NCBI GenBank assembly: GCA_963666475.2
Contig: CAXXJM010000001.1
Coordinates: forward strand, 1,550,001-1,614,000
DNA: 64,000 nucleotides
Direction of reading: 5' to 3'
DNA from: JBFHIZ01 sp963666475
GTDB taxonomy: Bacteria > Bacillota > Clostridia > Lachnospirales > Lachnospiraceae
Shown here: positions 25,218-34,168 of the stretch, piece by piece
Numbering within the stretch: position 1 is the first letter of the stretch
Layout of the letters: every line of letters starts with the position of its first letter
Notes under the pieces: model-generated
Told to the model about the DNA's origin: nothing
Databases searched by the model: none
What the model saw: only the letters and a program-made list of their open reading frames with translations
Position numbers and translations under genes: made by a program

Positions 25218-26510
25218 TTATCCTACCTTAAATCGAAATTTCTTTAATTCTTCTTCTGTAGAAATTTTTTCAATTTGAGCACCAAGTGCTTTTAATTTTA
25301 AATGGAAGTCTTCATATCCACGTTCCACATATTTTATATCATTGACAATACTGATCCCTTCTGCAGTAAGTGCTGCGATCACCAATGCTGCTCCCGCTCT
25401 TAAGTCAGGAGAAGAAAGGCTTGCTCCAGTCAGAGTTTCCACACCTTCTATAATCGCAGTGTTTCTTTCCACCTGAATCTTTGCACCCATTTTTGTAAGT
25501 TCATCAACATATTTAAATCGATTTTCGTAAATACCTTCCGTCACTGTGCTTCCACCACTAGCCAATGCCAACGCCACGGTCATCTGTGGTTGCATGTCTG
25601 TTGGAAAACCAGGATAAGGTAATGTTTTTACCTGTGTTGAATGCAGTCTTTTGGAGGCTACAACACGAACTTCATCGTCTGACTCCTCAACTTCACATCC
25701 AATTTCTAATAGTTTCGCAGTGATTGATTCCAAATGTTTTGGAATTACATTTTTAACTGTGATATCACCTTTGGTAGCGGCTGCAGCAACCATAAATGTA
25801 CCAGCTTCAATTTGATCTGGAATAATCGCATACTCCGTCATATGAAGATATGGAACCCCTTCAATACGAATTACATCTGTTCCTGCGCCTTTGATGTTTG
25901 CTCCCATGGAGTTTAAAAAGTTTGCCAAGTCAACAACATGAGGCTCTTTTGCAACATTCTCCAAAATTGTCTTTCCATTTGCCAGCGAAGCAGAAAGCAT
26001 TAAATTGATGGTAGCGCCTACACTTACGATATCAAAGAAAATATGTGCGCCTTCTAACTGTTCAGCTTTTGCTGAAATAAAACCATGTTGAAGTTCTACA
26101 TCTGCTCCAAGCATACGAAATCCTTTGAGGTGCTGGTCGATTGGTCTACTTCCAATATTACATCCACCTGGCATGGATACTGCTGCTTCTTTATATTTCC
26201 CTAATAATGCTCCTAATAAATAGTAGGAACCTCTGATTTTTTTAATATTGTCATTCTCAAGTACTAATTTATTGATGTACTTTCCGTTAATACGAACCGT
26301 ATGTGCGTCTATACGTTCTACCTTTGCTCCAATATCCCTGATTGCATCAATCAAGACATTGATATCATTAACATTTGGTAAATTTTCTATGGTCACTGGT
26401 TCATCCGCCATTACTGCACCAGCTAAAATTGCGAGGGCTGCATTTTTTGCACCACCAATTTCAACTTCCCCAACAAGAGGGGTGCCACCTTTGATTGCGT
26501 ATTGTTCCAT
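25218..26510 (-). CDS. murA: UDP-N-acetylglucosamine 1-carboxyvinyltransferase
   Basis: First committed step of peptidoglycan synthesis, transferring enolpyruvate from PEP. 430 residues, EPT fold. KNAALAILAGAVMADEPV (about 22-39) with the conserved Lys-Asn, the catalytic cysteine in MPGGCNIGSRPIDQH (near residue 117; the cysteine alkylated by fosfomycin is present), and GYPGFPTDMQPQM near 300 (PYPGFPTDMQPQ). Clostridia often carry two MurA paralogues; only this one is in the window. GGAG precedes the ATG. It is convergent with the HD-GYP gene. Confidence 0.95.
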   Translation of the reverse strand: MEQYAIKGGTPLVGEVEIGGAKNAALAILAGAVMADEPVTIENLPNVNDINVLIDAIRDIGAKVERIDAHTVRINGKYINKLVLENDNIKKIRGSYYLLGALLGKYKEAAVSMPGGCNIGSRPIDQHLKGFRMLGADVELQHGFISAKAEQLEGAHIFFDIVSVGATINLMLSASLANGKTILENVAKEPHVVDLANFLNSMGANIKGAGTDVIRIEGVPYLHMTEYAIIPDQIEAGTFMVAAAATKGDITVKNVIPKHLESITAKLLEIGCEVEESDDEVRVVASKRLHSTQVKTLPYPGFPTDMQPQMTVALALASGGSTVTEGIYENRFKYVDELTKMGAKIQVERNTAIIEGVETLTGASLSSPDLRAGAALVIAALTAEGISIVNDIKYVERGYEDFHLKLKALGAQIEKISTEEELKKFRFKVG

Positions 26511-26642
26511 GTTTCATCTCCATACTACGACTTAATTTAGAAGTGATAACAATTCAAGTTTTAACGTAGTTTAAAACTTGTTGGTCAAATGATTTCTTGA
26601 CCGCTTCTAGCCATCTACCATATTATATCGTAACCTTCTTAC

Positions 26643-28220
26643 TTAATCAAGTCTCTTGAGTGGATTGACTGCCACTCCATTGACACGCATTTCAAAATGA
26701 AGATGCGGTCCAGTACTTACTCCGGTATTACCAGAAGCAGCAATTTTCTGCCCTTGTACGACTGTTTGACCTACACTTACATATACCTTGCTTAAATGCG
26801 CATACCTGGTTTGAATTCCACCCTCATGCTGAATATATACAACATATCCATATCCGCTTCCCCATCCGGCTTTTATAATCGTTCCACCACTGGATGCCAC
26901 AACGGTTGTTCCTTTTGGTACAGCAATGTCAACACCCTGATGATATGACGAAGCGCCTTTGGTAGGAGATACACGAGATCCGAATCCACTCGTCACTCTA
27001 CCTCCCGAAACAGGTCGAATAAACGTTGGTGGAATTTTTGTACCTTTTTCAACAATTTTCGGAACAGCTTCTCTGACCAATTCTTCTTTCACAATGTTTC
27101 TAGAGATTTCAGTATCATTTTCATATTCTACTACTGCAGCTACTTTACGATATCCCGCAGAAGGCTGTTGCAATACAACTTCTGTTGTTGTATACCATTC
27201 ATCATTTAAAACATATTGCACATCGGCATCATATATTTCTTCATAATAGACTTCATTCGACCACGTCACCGACAATTCCGGTTGAGGAACCGTAATCACA
27301 ATGGCATCTCCGATTCGAATTAAAGAATTTTCATTCTCAATCGCCCCATTCATCTCAATAATCTGCTCGATCGTAAGACCTGTTTCAAGCGCGATCTTTG
27401 AGAGACTATCGCCTGCGACAACTTCGTAGATTTCTTCTTTTTCTTGATCTTTGGTTACCAGATTGATTGCATCTTCAAGCGATGTGATTTCGTCATCCGG
27501 CAAGTATGCTTCCACGATTTCAATCTTATCTGAATAATCAACGTTCAAAATACCATAATATAAGTCCTCAAAGCCTTCCGCTTTTGCAGCCTTTACATCC
27601 TTTAGCGCGTCGTCAATTACTTCCTCAATTCCAGCATTTGGAAATACATTCAAAGACGCCATGTTCTGATTGTCTTCCGCTTTTTCCACGTGAGTAGTCA
27701 GAACATTCAGCTCTCGATCCGGATTCATTACCAGCGAAACATTGTATGGCGTCTCCGTATCATATTTATCGATACATGCCTGTAATAATGTCAAGACCTC
27801 ACTTGAAGAAGCAAGATTGACCGTAAATTCATTGATCTTTACCGTATAAGAACGGTTTATAGTTTCCGTCTGAGCCTTTTTAAGCGTAGTCACCATACGA
27901 TTTAATATGGTTTGATCAGAATCCACCTTGCCCCATAGTTGTTCTCTTCCATCGACCGTTAACTCCGTGTCCATCAAAAGCATCGTGTCCGCTTCTCTTG
28001 CCACACGCAATCTGGCATCGCGCAAAGATTCATTGATGATGTCCATGTTTCCTGCGGTACCGATATAATCATCATTCAAGTATATTTCAAAACAATTATA
28101 TCCTTCTAACTGCACTCGTTCAAAAGTTGGCAAAAAAAATGCACTAACGATCACTATGAGGATCGCAGTCATTAGATTATGTAATCTTATTCGTTTATAA
28201 TATTTTGTAAGTATCTTCAT
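26643..28220 (-). CDS. Exported M23 metallopeptidase with LysM and G5 domains
   Basis: Cell-wall endopeptidase, 525 residues. A membrane anchor or signal sequence lies at about 15-33 (LMTAILIVIVSAFFLP). A long extracellular region precedes a LysM domain (about 265-310, YEVVAGDSLSKIALETGL), a G5-like domain (about 315-385, with EEYYEEIYDADVQYVLND-type start) and the M23 domain (about 400-525). Zinc ligands are in YHQGVDIA and in GPHLHFEM. The domain order resembles the vegetative or sporulation wall hydrolases of Clostridia. Ribosome site AGGAA precedes the ATG. It is a single gene, with 132 bases of AT-rich spacer below it before murA. Confidence 0.92.
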   Translation of the reverse strand: MKILTKYYKRIRLHNLMTAILIVIVSAFFLPTFERVQLEGYNCFEIYLNDDYIGTAGNMDIINESLRDARLRVAREADTMLLMDTELTVDGREQLWGKVDSDQTILNRMVTTLKKAQTETINRSYTVKINEFTVNLASSSEVLTLLQACIDKYDTETPYNVSLVMNPDRELNVLTTHVEKAEDNQNMASLNVFPNAGIEEVIDDALKDVKAAKAEGFEDLYYGILNVDYSDKIEIVEAYLPDDEITSLEDAINLVTKDQEKEEIYEVVAGDSLSKIALETGLTIEQIIEMNGAIENENSLIRIGDAIVITVPQPELSVTWSNEVYYEEIYDADVQYVLNDEWYTTTEVVLQQPSAGYRKVAAVVEYENDTEISRNIVKEELVREAVPKIVEKGTKIPPTFIRPVSGGRVTSGFGSRVSPTKGASSYHQGVDIAVPKGTTVVASSGGTIIKAGWGSGYGYVVYIQHEGGIQTRYAHLSKVYVSVGQTVVQGQKIAASGNTGVSTGPHLHFEMRVNGVAVNPLKRLD

Positions 28221-28314
28221 ACTAGCTATTCCTTACTCTTTTTTTGTCACAATTACTATTTGTAATATTTTCGTAACATATGTATTCTATCAGTATTTTA
28301 GGCTATTGTAAAGT

Positions 28315-28356
28315 AAAAAAGGAAATAGCATAAGTTTGTAGCTATTTCCCTTTTTT
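28315..28356 (-). terminator. Terminator overlapping the stop codon of the flavoprotein gene
   Basis: GGAAATAGC (28321-28329) pairs with GCTATTTCC (28341-28349); on the minus strand an A run precedes and a T run follows. The TAG stop at 28342-28344 lies inside the stem. Confidence 0.8.
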
Positions 28357-28923
28357 ATTTTTCTTTTTTTGAATACTATATCCAAACTTTCCCAGTTTCT
28401 CGCCCAGTGTATAGTAAGAACCGTGCGAATATACGATAGGGTCTGCAAGCGCAAGTGAAAATGTCTTCTTTTCATCCATATAAAGAGTATCCGCGTGCAC
28501 ACATAGAACATCAGCCATATACATGGTGTGTGACCCCAAATCCTCTTTTTTAAAAACTCGGCATTCGATATTGACTGGACTTTCATCAATTAAAGGTGCA
28601 CATACGTGTTCAGCCTTGTTTTTGGTCAAATGCATGGTTTCAAATTTATCTTCGTTCTTTCCACTGATTACCCCACAATAATCCGTTGCCCTTACTAGAT
28701 TTCTTGTAGTCAGATTGATTACAAATTCTCCGGTCTCCTCCAACATTGCGTATGAAAATCGGTTTTTTCGAACGGAAATTGAGACCATTGGAGGATTGGT
28801 ATTAATCGTCCCAGCCCATGCAATCGTAAGCACGTTATCATTTCCTTTCTTGTCGGAAACAGTCACGAGAACTACAGGTAATGGGTATAGCATATTTCCT
28901 GGTTTCCATATTTCTTTTGCCAT
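28342..28923 (-). CDS. Flavin reductase / flavoredoxin-family protein
   Basis: 193 residues with the FMN-binding split-barrel fold of the flavoredoxin/flavin reductase-like family: LPVVLVTVSDKKGNDNVLTIAWAG near residues 15-38, the FMN loop NPPMVSISVRKNRFSYAMLEETGEFVINL near 43-71, and GSHTMYMADVLCVHAD near 130-145. The physiological substrate is unknown; relatives bind FMN and pass electrons. The C-terminus is lysine rich (KKKNKKGK). AGGAG precedes the ATG. Nothing links it clearly to the hydrogenase block upstream, though redox function fits. Confidence 0.85.
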   Translation of the reverse strand: MAKEIWKPGNMLYPLPVVLVTVSDKKGNDNVLTIAWAGTINTNPPMVSISVRKNRFSYAMLEETGEFVINLTTRNLVRATDYCGVISGKNEDKFETMHLTKNKAEHVCAPLIDESPVNIECRVFKKEDLGSHTMYMADVLCVHADTLYMDEKKTFSLALADPIVYSHGSYYTLGEKLGKFGYSIQKKKNKKGK

Positions 28924-28943
28924 GTATTGCTCCTAGATCAAAT

Positions 28944-29516
28944 TTAAAACAATTGAAGATCAAAAATATAATTTGCTGCTACTGCAGCAGATGCAAGGAA
29001 TTGAAGAATCACAATAACAAGAGTAGTAATTGCTAATGGTTTCACACCTCTCATACGAATTCGAATATTAACACTTTCTTCTTTCACTGCTTCGATACAT
29101 TTTACAGCCTCTTCTTCAACGACTGCTTCAACATTACGAAATACTTTCACATCTTCCGCATGTACAACCTCACTAATTTCAGTTACTGTGTCTTTCAGTG
29201 ATGTTTTTAAGGAATCGATTTGCTCTTTTAATCCGGAAATTTCTTCAAGTACCATTGGATCCGTACCTTTTACCTGGTCATCTTCTCCAGCAAATCCATC
29301 TTCTAGTTCTTCTAAGGTATCTACGGTTTGCTGCATACGACCGAGCAATTCTACGTTTTTCAAATGCACTTGGCGCATCTGCTGAATTAAAGTTTCATAT
29401 TCTTCCAGTTTTTCTTTTGTGCGTTTTAACTCTCTAGCTTCTGCACTCGAATTGGCGCGAATCAAATCTCCCGATCCAATTTTTTGCGCTATCTTATCAA
29501 TGAAATTGTCCATCAT
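28944..29516 (-). CDS. Coiled-coil protein with C-terminal transmembrane anchor, unknown function
   Basis: 190 residues from ATG at 29514-29516 (or the next codon); GGAGGG lies immediately upstream, whereas the longer frame to 29591 runs into the hydA terminator and is rejected. Residues about 20-85 and 95-150 are heptad-rich acidic/leucine coiled coils (EARELKRTKEKLEEYETLIQ, EISGLKEQIDSLKTSLKDTV), then a single hydrophobic helix near the end (PLAITTLVIVILQFLASAAV). It looks like a tail-anchored membrane protein. I do not recognise a family. It is separated from hydA by that operon's terminator. Confidence 0.75.
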   Translation of the reverse strand: MMDNFIDKIAQKIGSGDLIRANSSAEARELKRTKEKLEEYETLIQQMRQVHLKNVELLGRMQQTVDTLEELEDGFAGEDDQVKGTDPMVLEEISGLKEQIDSLKTSLKDTVTEISEVVHAEDVKVFRNVEAVVEEEAVKCIEAVKEESVNIRIRMRGVKPLAITTLVIVILQFLASAAVAANYIFDLQLF

Positions 29517-29577
29517 CTTTCCCTCCATACAAGTTTGATTATATTTTATCACTATTTGCTTAGTGGTGCAAACAAAA

Positions 29578-29612
29578 ACGCATGCATGCAACGATTTCGT
29601 GCATACATGCGT
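29578..29612 (-). terminator. Terminator of the hyd operon
   Basis: Stem ACGCATGCATGCA (29578-29590) / TGCATACATGCGT (29600-29612), one mismatch; on the minus strand it runs into TTTTTG. It lies about 20 bases beyond the hydA stop. Confidence 0.8.
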
Positions 29613-29632
29613 CTTTTATAATTCAGAACGAA

Positions 29633-31384
29633 TTAGTTGTGATTAATTGTTCTCTTTACATATGAAGTATGAAGAACCTCGTGAGCTTTGTGGCTTCCTG
29701 GTTTTCCAAAATATTCATCATATAATTTCTTGATATCTTCATTTTCATGAGATTTACGTTTTGATTTTGCAGCATCTTCATCATAAAGAGCAGCTGCACG
29801 CTTAATACGGATATCTTCGAAGTTTCGAACGCTAGCAGGAACCTGTGGCTGTCCACCTCCGTTGATACATCCGCCAGGACATCCCATCATTTCGATGAAA
29901 TGATATGACGCTTCTCCCGACTGCACTTTTTCAAGAAGTTCTTTCGCATTGCTCATTCCACTTGCAACAGCAACTTTTACTTCCATTCCAGCAACTTCAT
30001 AAGTAGCAGATTTGATTCCTTCCATACCACGTACTTCTTTGAAATCTACAGGTGATTCATCATTTTCTCCAGTCAGTTTCCATACTGCGGTACGAAGAGC
30101 TGCTTCCATAACACCACCAGATGCTCCAAAGATCACGGCTGCTCCAGTACTTTCTCCAAGAGGATGATCAAAATCATCTTCTTCTAATGCATTGAAGTCG
30201 ATTCCATATTTTTTAATAAGTCTTCCTAATTCACGAGTTGTCATGGTGTAATCAAGATCTGGATATCCTGATGCATCCTGATCGTCACGACCAATTTCAA
30301 ATTTCTTTGCAGTACATGGCATTACACTGACACTTACGATATTTTTTGGATCGATTCCAAATTTTTCAGCGTAGAACGTTTTCAGAGTTGCTCCAAACAT
30401 CTGCTGTGGAGATTTACAGGTACTTAAGTTCTCTGTCATATCTGGGAAATAGTGCTCACAATATTTTACCCAACCTGGTGAACAGGATGTGATCATAGGA
30501 AGCACGCCACCATTTGTTACTCTGTCTAAGAATTCATTTGCTTCTTCCATGATTGTAAGGTCAGCAGCAAAGTTTGTGTCAAACACTTTGTCAAATCCTA
30601 ATGCACGAAGAGCAGAAACCATTTTTCCTTCTACATTTGTTCCAATTGGATTACCAAACTCTTCTCCAAGTGCTGCACGAACAGAAGGAGCAGTCTGTAC
30701 TACTACATATTTCTCAGGATCTGCAATTGCTTTCATCACTTCTGTTGTTCCGTCCTGCTCATATAACGCTCCAGTAGGACAAACAGTAATACATTGTCCA
30801 CATGAAATACAGCTTGTACTTCCAAGTCCCATTTCAAAAGCACTTGAAATGTGGGTCTTAAATCCACGATCGTTTGCTCCAATAACGCCAACATTCTGTA
30901 CCTGATCACATACAGCCACACAACGACGGCATAAAATACATTTGTTGTTATCACGTACCATATGTGGTGCTGAGTAATCCAATTCGAATTTGTTCTCTTC
31001 ACCAGCGTATAAATTTTCATCTTCTACGCCATATTCTGTACAATATCCCTGTAATTCACAGTCTCCACTGCGTACACAAGATAAACATTTTTTATCATGA
31101 TCTGAAAGAATCAATTGTAATGTTTTCTTTCTAGATTCCATAACTCTTGCAGAATTTGTAACAACTTCCATTCCTTCACGGATTGGGAATACGCAAGAAG
31201 TAACCAAACTTCTAGCTCCTTTTACTTCTGTTACACAAAGACGGCATGCTCCGATTTCATTCATTCCTTTCAAATAACACAATGTAGGAATTTTAATGTT
31301 TGCGATTCTGGCTGCTTCTAAGATGGTCGAACCAGCTGGAGCAGAAACATCTCTGCCGTTGATTTTAATATTTACATTCGCCAT
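29633..31384 (-). CDS. hydA: [FeFe] hydrogenase catalytic subunit HydA (NADH/ferredoxin-linked type)
   Basis: Catalytic subunit of a trimeric, probably electron-bifurcating hydrogenase making H2 from NADH and reduced ferredoxin. 583 residues: plant-type [2Fe-2S] domain (Cys36, 47, 50, 64), His-Cys [4Fe-4S] site (HDKKCLSC, about 96-109), two [4Fe-4S] clusters (CILCRRCVAVC 149-159; CISCGQCITVC 192-202), then the H-cluster domain with L1 TSCSPGW (299-305), L2 MPCTAKKFE (355-363) and L3 MMGCPGGCINGGG (499-511), and a C-terminal small-subunit-like tail (about 520-583). L1 has Ser where many enzymes have a second Cys; I recall this in HndD-type subunits. It is the last gene of the operon. Maturation genes hydEFG are not in the window. 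Confidence 0.95.
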   Translation of the reverse strand: MANVNIKINGRDVSAPAGSTILEAARIANIKIPTLCYLKGMNEIGACRLCVTEVKGARSLVTSCVFPIREGMEVVTNSARVMESRKKTLQLILSDHDKKCLSCVRSGDCELQGYCTEYGVEDENLYAGEENKFELDYSAPHMVRDNNKCILCRRCVAVCDQVQNVGVIGANDRGFKTHISSAFEMGLGSTSCISCGQCITVCPTGALYEQDGTTEVMKAIADPEKYVVVQTAPSVRAALGEEFGNPIGTNVEGKMVSALRALGFDKVFDTNFAADLTIMEEANEFLDRVTNGGVLPMITSCSPGWVKYCEHYFPDMTENLSTCKSPQQMFGATLKTFYAEKFGIDPKNIVSVSVMPCTAKKFEIGRDDQDASGYPDLDYTMTTRELGRLIKKYGIDFNALEEDDFDHPLGESTGAAVIFGASGGVMEAALRTAVWKLTGENDESPVDFKEVRGMEGIKSATYEVAGMEVKVAVASGMSNAKELLEKVQSGEASYHFIEMMGCPGGCINGGGQPQVPASVRNFEDIRIKRAAALYDEDAAKSKRKSHENEDIKKLYDEYFGKPGSHKAHEVLHTSYVKRTINHN

Positions 31385-31396
31385 AATAACCTCCAG

Positions 31397-33184
31397 TTAT
31401 TGCTTACTAATTGCCTTGAATTTACATTTCTCGTAACATACTCCACATTTTACACATGCGTTCTGGTCGATCACGTGTACTTCTTTTACTGCGCCACTGA
31501 TTGCATCTGCTGGACAGTTTCTAGCACAAAGAGTACATCCAACACACTTGTCAGGAATGATCACGTATTTCAGCAAGTCTTTACATACGCCCGCTGGACA
31601 TGATTTATCAACAATGTGTGATTCATATTCGTGTCTAAAGTAACGAAGAGTAGATAAGATTGGGTTTGGTGCTGTCTGTCCCAATCCACAAAGAGCATTG
31701 TCTTTAATGTAATAGCAAAGTTCTTCTAATTTGTCTAAATCTTCCATTTCGCCATTTCCGCTTGTAATCTTTTCAAGGATCTCGTACATACGTTTTGTAC
31801 CTACACGGCAAGGAGTACATTTTCCACAGGATTCATCTACTGTGAACTGAAGGAAGAATTTTGCGATATCAACCATACAGTTGTCTTCATCCATTACAAT
31901 CAATCCACCAGATCCCATCATAGAACCAATTGCGATCAGGTTGTCATAATCCATTTCGATATCGTAGTGCTCTGCTGGGATACATCCGCCTGATGGTCCA
32001 CCAGTCTGCGCAGCTTTGAATTTCTTACCGTTTGGAACACCACCTCCGATATCTTCAATAACTTCACGAAGAGTTGTTCCCATAGGAATTTCAACAAGTC
32101 CTGTGTTCTTGATTTTTCCTCCAAGAGCAAAAACTTTTGTTCCTTTTGATTTTTCTGTTCCCATAGAAGAGAACCATTGTGCACCATTCATAATAATTCT
32201 TGGAATGTTTGCATAAGTTTCTACGTTATTTAAAATCGTTGGTTTTCCAAAAAGACCTTTTTCCGCTGGGAATGGCGGTCTAGGTTTTGGTTCTCCACGA
32301 TTTCCTTCAATAGAAGTCATGAGTGCTGTTTCTTCTCCACAAACGAAAGCTCCAGCTCCTAAGCGAAGTCCGATATCAAAGTTGAATCCTGTTCCAAAAA
32401 TATCGGTTCCTAATAATCCATATTCTCTAGCCTGTTCAATCGCAATTTCAAGTCTTTCTACAGCGATTGGATATTCCGCACGAACATAAATATATCCCTG
32501 TGTTGCCCCAATTGCATATCCTGCAATTGCCATAGCTTCTAACACAACATGTGGATCTCCTTCTAATACGGAACGGTCCATGAATGCACCTGGATCTCCT
32601 TCATCCGCATTACAACAAACATATTTTTGGTCTGCATCATTTCCCTTAGCAAGTTTCCATTTCATACCTGTAGGGAAACCACCGCCTCCACGGCCACGAA
32701 GACCACTGTCTAAAATTTCTTGAATTACATCTTCCGGTGTCATTTCAGTAAGAACTTTTCCTAAAGCTTCATAACCACCAGTTCCAATATATTCCTCAAT
32801 TTTATCTGGATCAATTACACCACAGTTACGAAGTGCAATTCTTTTTTGTTTCTTATAGAAACTTGTCTCAGACAATGCTTTGATCTGATCATTCTCAAGG
32901 GTTTCATCATAAACCAAACGTTTTACAATTCTTCCTTTTAAGAAGTGTTCATTTACAATTTCTTCCACATCAGCGATTGTTACTCGAGAGTAAAAAACAC
33001 CTTCTGGATAAGTTAATACGATAGGTCCCAACTCACATAAACCGTGACAACCTGTTTTTATTACTGAAATTTCACTGGTCAAACCAACTTTTTCAAGTTC
33101 TTCATTCATCTTATCGATGATCTGAAGACTTCCAGAGGAAGTACAACCAGTTCCACCGCATACTAGTACATGTGAACGATACAT
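31397..33184 (-). CDS. hydB: Hydrogenase subunit HydB, NuoF-like NADH-binding flavoprotein
   Basis: Electron-entry subunit carrying FMN, NADH and Fe-S clusters. 595 residues: thioredoxin-like [2Fe-2S] domain (CGGTGC and GCHGLC, residues about 9-50), the NuoF core with RGRGGGGFPTGMKWK (about 165-180, NADH/FMN) and GEETALMTSIEGNRGEPKPR (about 290-310), an SLBB domain, the [4Fe-4S] ligands ESCGKCTPC (about 468-476), and a C-terminal two-cluster ferredoxin domain (CVGCTLCARNC and CVKCGVCYEKC, about 545-590). This architecture is that of bifurcating HydB. GGAGG precedes the ATG; 12 bases separate it from hydA. Confidence 0.95.
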   Translation of the reverse strand: MYRSHVLVCGGTGCTSSGSLQIIDKMNEELEKVGLTSEISVIKTGCHGLCELGPIVLTYPEGVFYSRVTIADVEEIVNEHFLKGRIVKRLVYDETLENDQIKALSETSFYKKQKRIALRNCGVIDPDKIEEYIGTGGYEALGKVLTEMTPEDVIQEILDSGLRGRGGGGFPTGMKWKLAKGNDADQKYVCCNADEGDPGAFMDRSVLEGDPHVVLEAMAIAGYAIGATQGYIYVRAEYPIAVERLEIAIEQAREYGLLGTDIFGTGFNFDIGLRLGAGAFVCGEETALMTSIEGNRGEPKPRPPFPAEKGLFGKPTILNNVETYANIPRIIMNGAQWFSSMGTEKSKGTKVFALGGKIKNTGLVEIPMGTTLREVIEDIGGGVPNGKKFKAAQTGGPSGGCIPAEHYDIEMDYDNLIAIGSMMGSGGLIVMDEDNCMVDIAKFFLQFTVDESCGKCTPCRVGTKRMYEILEKITSGNGEMEDLDKLEELCYYIKDNALCGLGQTAPNPILSTLRYFRHEYESHIVDKSCPAGVCKDLLKYVIIPDKCVGCTLCARNCPADAISGAVKEVHVIDQNACVKCGVCYEKCKFKAISKQ

Positions 33185-33200
33185 TTGCTACCTCCTTCTA

Positions 33201-33572
33201 CTATTTAACAAAATTTGTGATTGTATATTCTGCAATTACCTTACCGCCAATTAAGTGTTTTTCAACAACTTCTTTCGCTCTTTCAGGTGTCATTTTAACG
33301 TAAGTAATTTTTTCTTTACCTGGTTCCAATACTTCTACGATTGGCTCAAATTGGCATAGACCAATACATCCAGTCTGTGTCACTTGAACATCTTCTATTT
33401 TTTTATCTGCAACTTCTTGTACAAGAGTTGTAAGTACAGGTCTTGCACCACTTGCAATTCCACAAGTAGCCATTCCAACGATTACTCTAGTACCGGCTGT
33501 TTTCTCGCTTCTAATTCCAACGTGGTCTTGCATCTTTTCTCTGATTGCTCTTAATTCCTCTAGAGATTTCAT
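33201..33572 (-). CDS. Thioredoxin-like [2Fe-2S] ferredoxin of the hyd operon
   Basis: 123 residues. Thioredoxin-like ferredoxin fold: RVIVGMATCGIASGARPV (about 29-46) and TQTGCIGLCQFEPIVEV (about 73-89). Only three cysteines are present (one in ATCGIAS, two in GCIGLC), so the usual four-Cys cluster would be incomplete unless another residue or protein supplies a ligand; I recall the same pattern in orthologues. It probably shuttles electrons near, or structurally belongs with, the NuoE/HydC-type subunits. GGAGGG precedes the ATG; it lies 16 bases before hydB. Confidence 0.85.
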   Translation of the reverse strand: MKSLEELRAIREKMQDHVGIRSEKTAGTRVIVGMATCGIASGARPVLTTLVQEVADKKIEDVQVTQTGCIGLCQFEPIVEVLEPGKEKITYVKMTPERAKEVVEKHLIGGKVIAEYTITNFVK

Positions 33573-33590
33573 GTTTTTCCCTCCATGTTA

Positions 33591-34148
33591 TTATAACACT
33601 ATATTTCCGTTCACTTCTTTCATGTTTCCTTCTAAAAATTCTTTGATATATTGAGAAACTTCGGGGTTGTCAAAAGATACTCCATCCAGCACTTGTCGAA
33701 ACTCTTTTGTATCCAGAGTAAAGCTCTGCTCGTTCACTCGGTATACAAAACAGAAATCAACCTTTTGATTCATAATGATGAGTGTCTGCATGGTATCTGT
33801 CATATTTCCTAGTGGCATTCGATCAATGTTTGAAAGTCCGAATGTCGCATGTACCTTTGTCCCTATTCCGATATGTGATTCTATTTCAAAATCACCACCG
33901 GATTGTATTGCCGCCTCGCGAAAAAATGGTACACCCAAACCTACTTTTCTAGTTGTCCTAGTCGTAAAAAAAGGGTCCGTAACTTGATTTATTTGATCTT
34001 TTGTCATACCTTGCCCATTGTCGACAATCCAAACCTCAAGTGTGTCTTTTTGTGAGTTTGCTTCTACTCGTATCTCAATTTCAGTAGCGTCCGCCCTCAA
34101 TGAGTTTTGCGCTACATCTAATATATTTAAGGAAATTTCAGGTAACAT
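33591..34148 (-). CDS. GHKL ATPase-domain protein in the hyd operon
   Basis: 185 residues. The N-terminal half is a histidine-kinase-type ATP-binding domain: N box ISLNILDVAQNSLRA (about 5-19), G1 DNGQGM (about 43-48), F box DPFFTTR (about 58-64) and G2 GLGVPF (about 70-75). There is no dimerisation/phospho-histidine domain and no sensor. The C-terminal 75 residues are a separate alpha/beta segment I do not recognise. It lies between hydC and the ferredoxin gene, so it is co-transcribed with the hydrogenase. It is likely a protein kinase or ATP-dependent switch rather than an enzyme subunit; this is inference. Confidence 0.85.
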   Translation of the reverse strand: MLPEISLNILDVAQNSLRADATEIEIRVEANSQKDTLEVWIVDNGQGMTKDQINQVTDPFFTTRTTRKVGLGVPFFREAAIQSGGDFEIESHIGIGTKVHATFGLSNIDRMPLGNMTDTMQTLIIMNQKVDFCFVYRVNEQSFTLDTKEFRQVLDGVSFDNPEVSQYIKEFLEGNMKEVNGNIVL

Positions 34149-34168
34149 TTCTTATCCTCGCCTGCAAA

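Noticed and set aside
29633..31384. HydA L1 motif TSCSPGW taken as a defect in the H-cluster site
   Set aside because: The same variant is, as I recall, found in other active HndD/HydA-type subunits, and all remaining motifs are intact.
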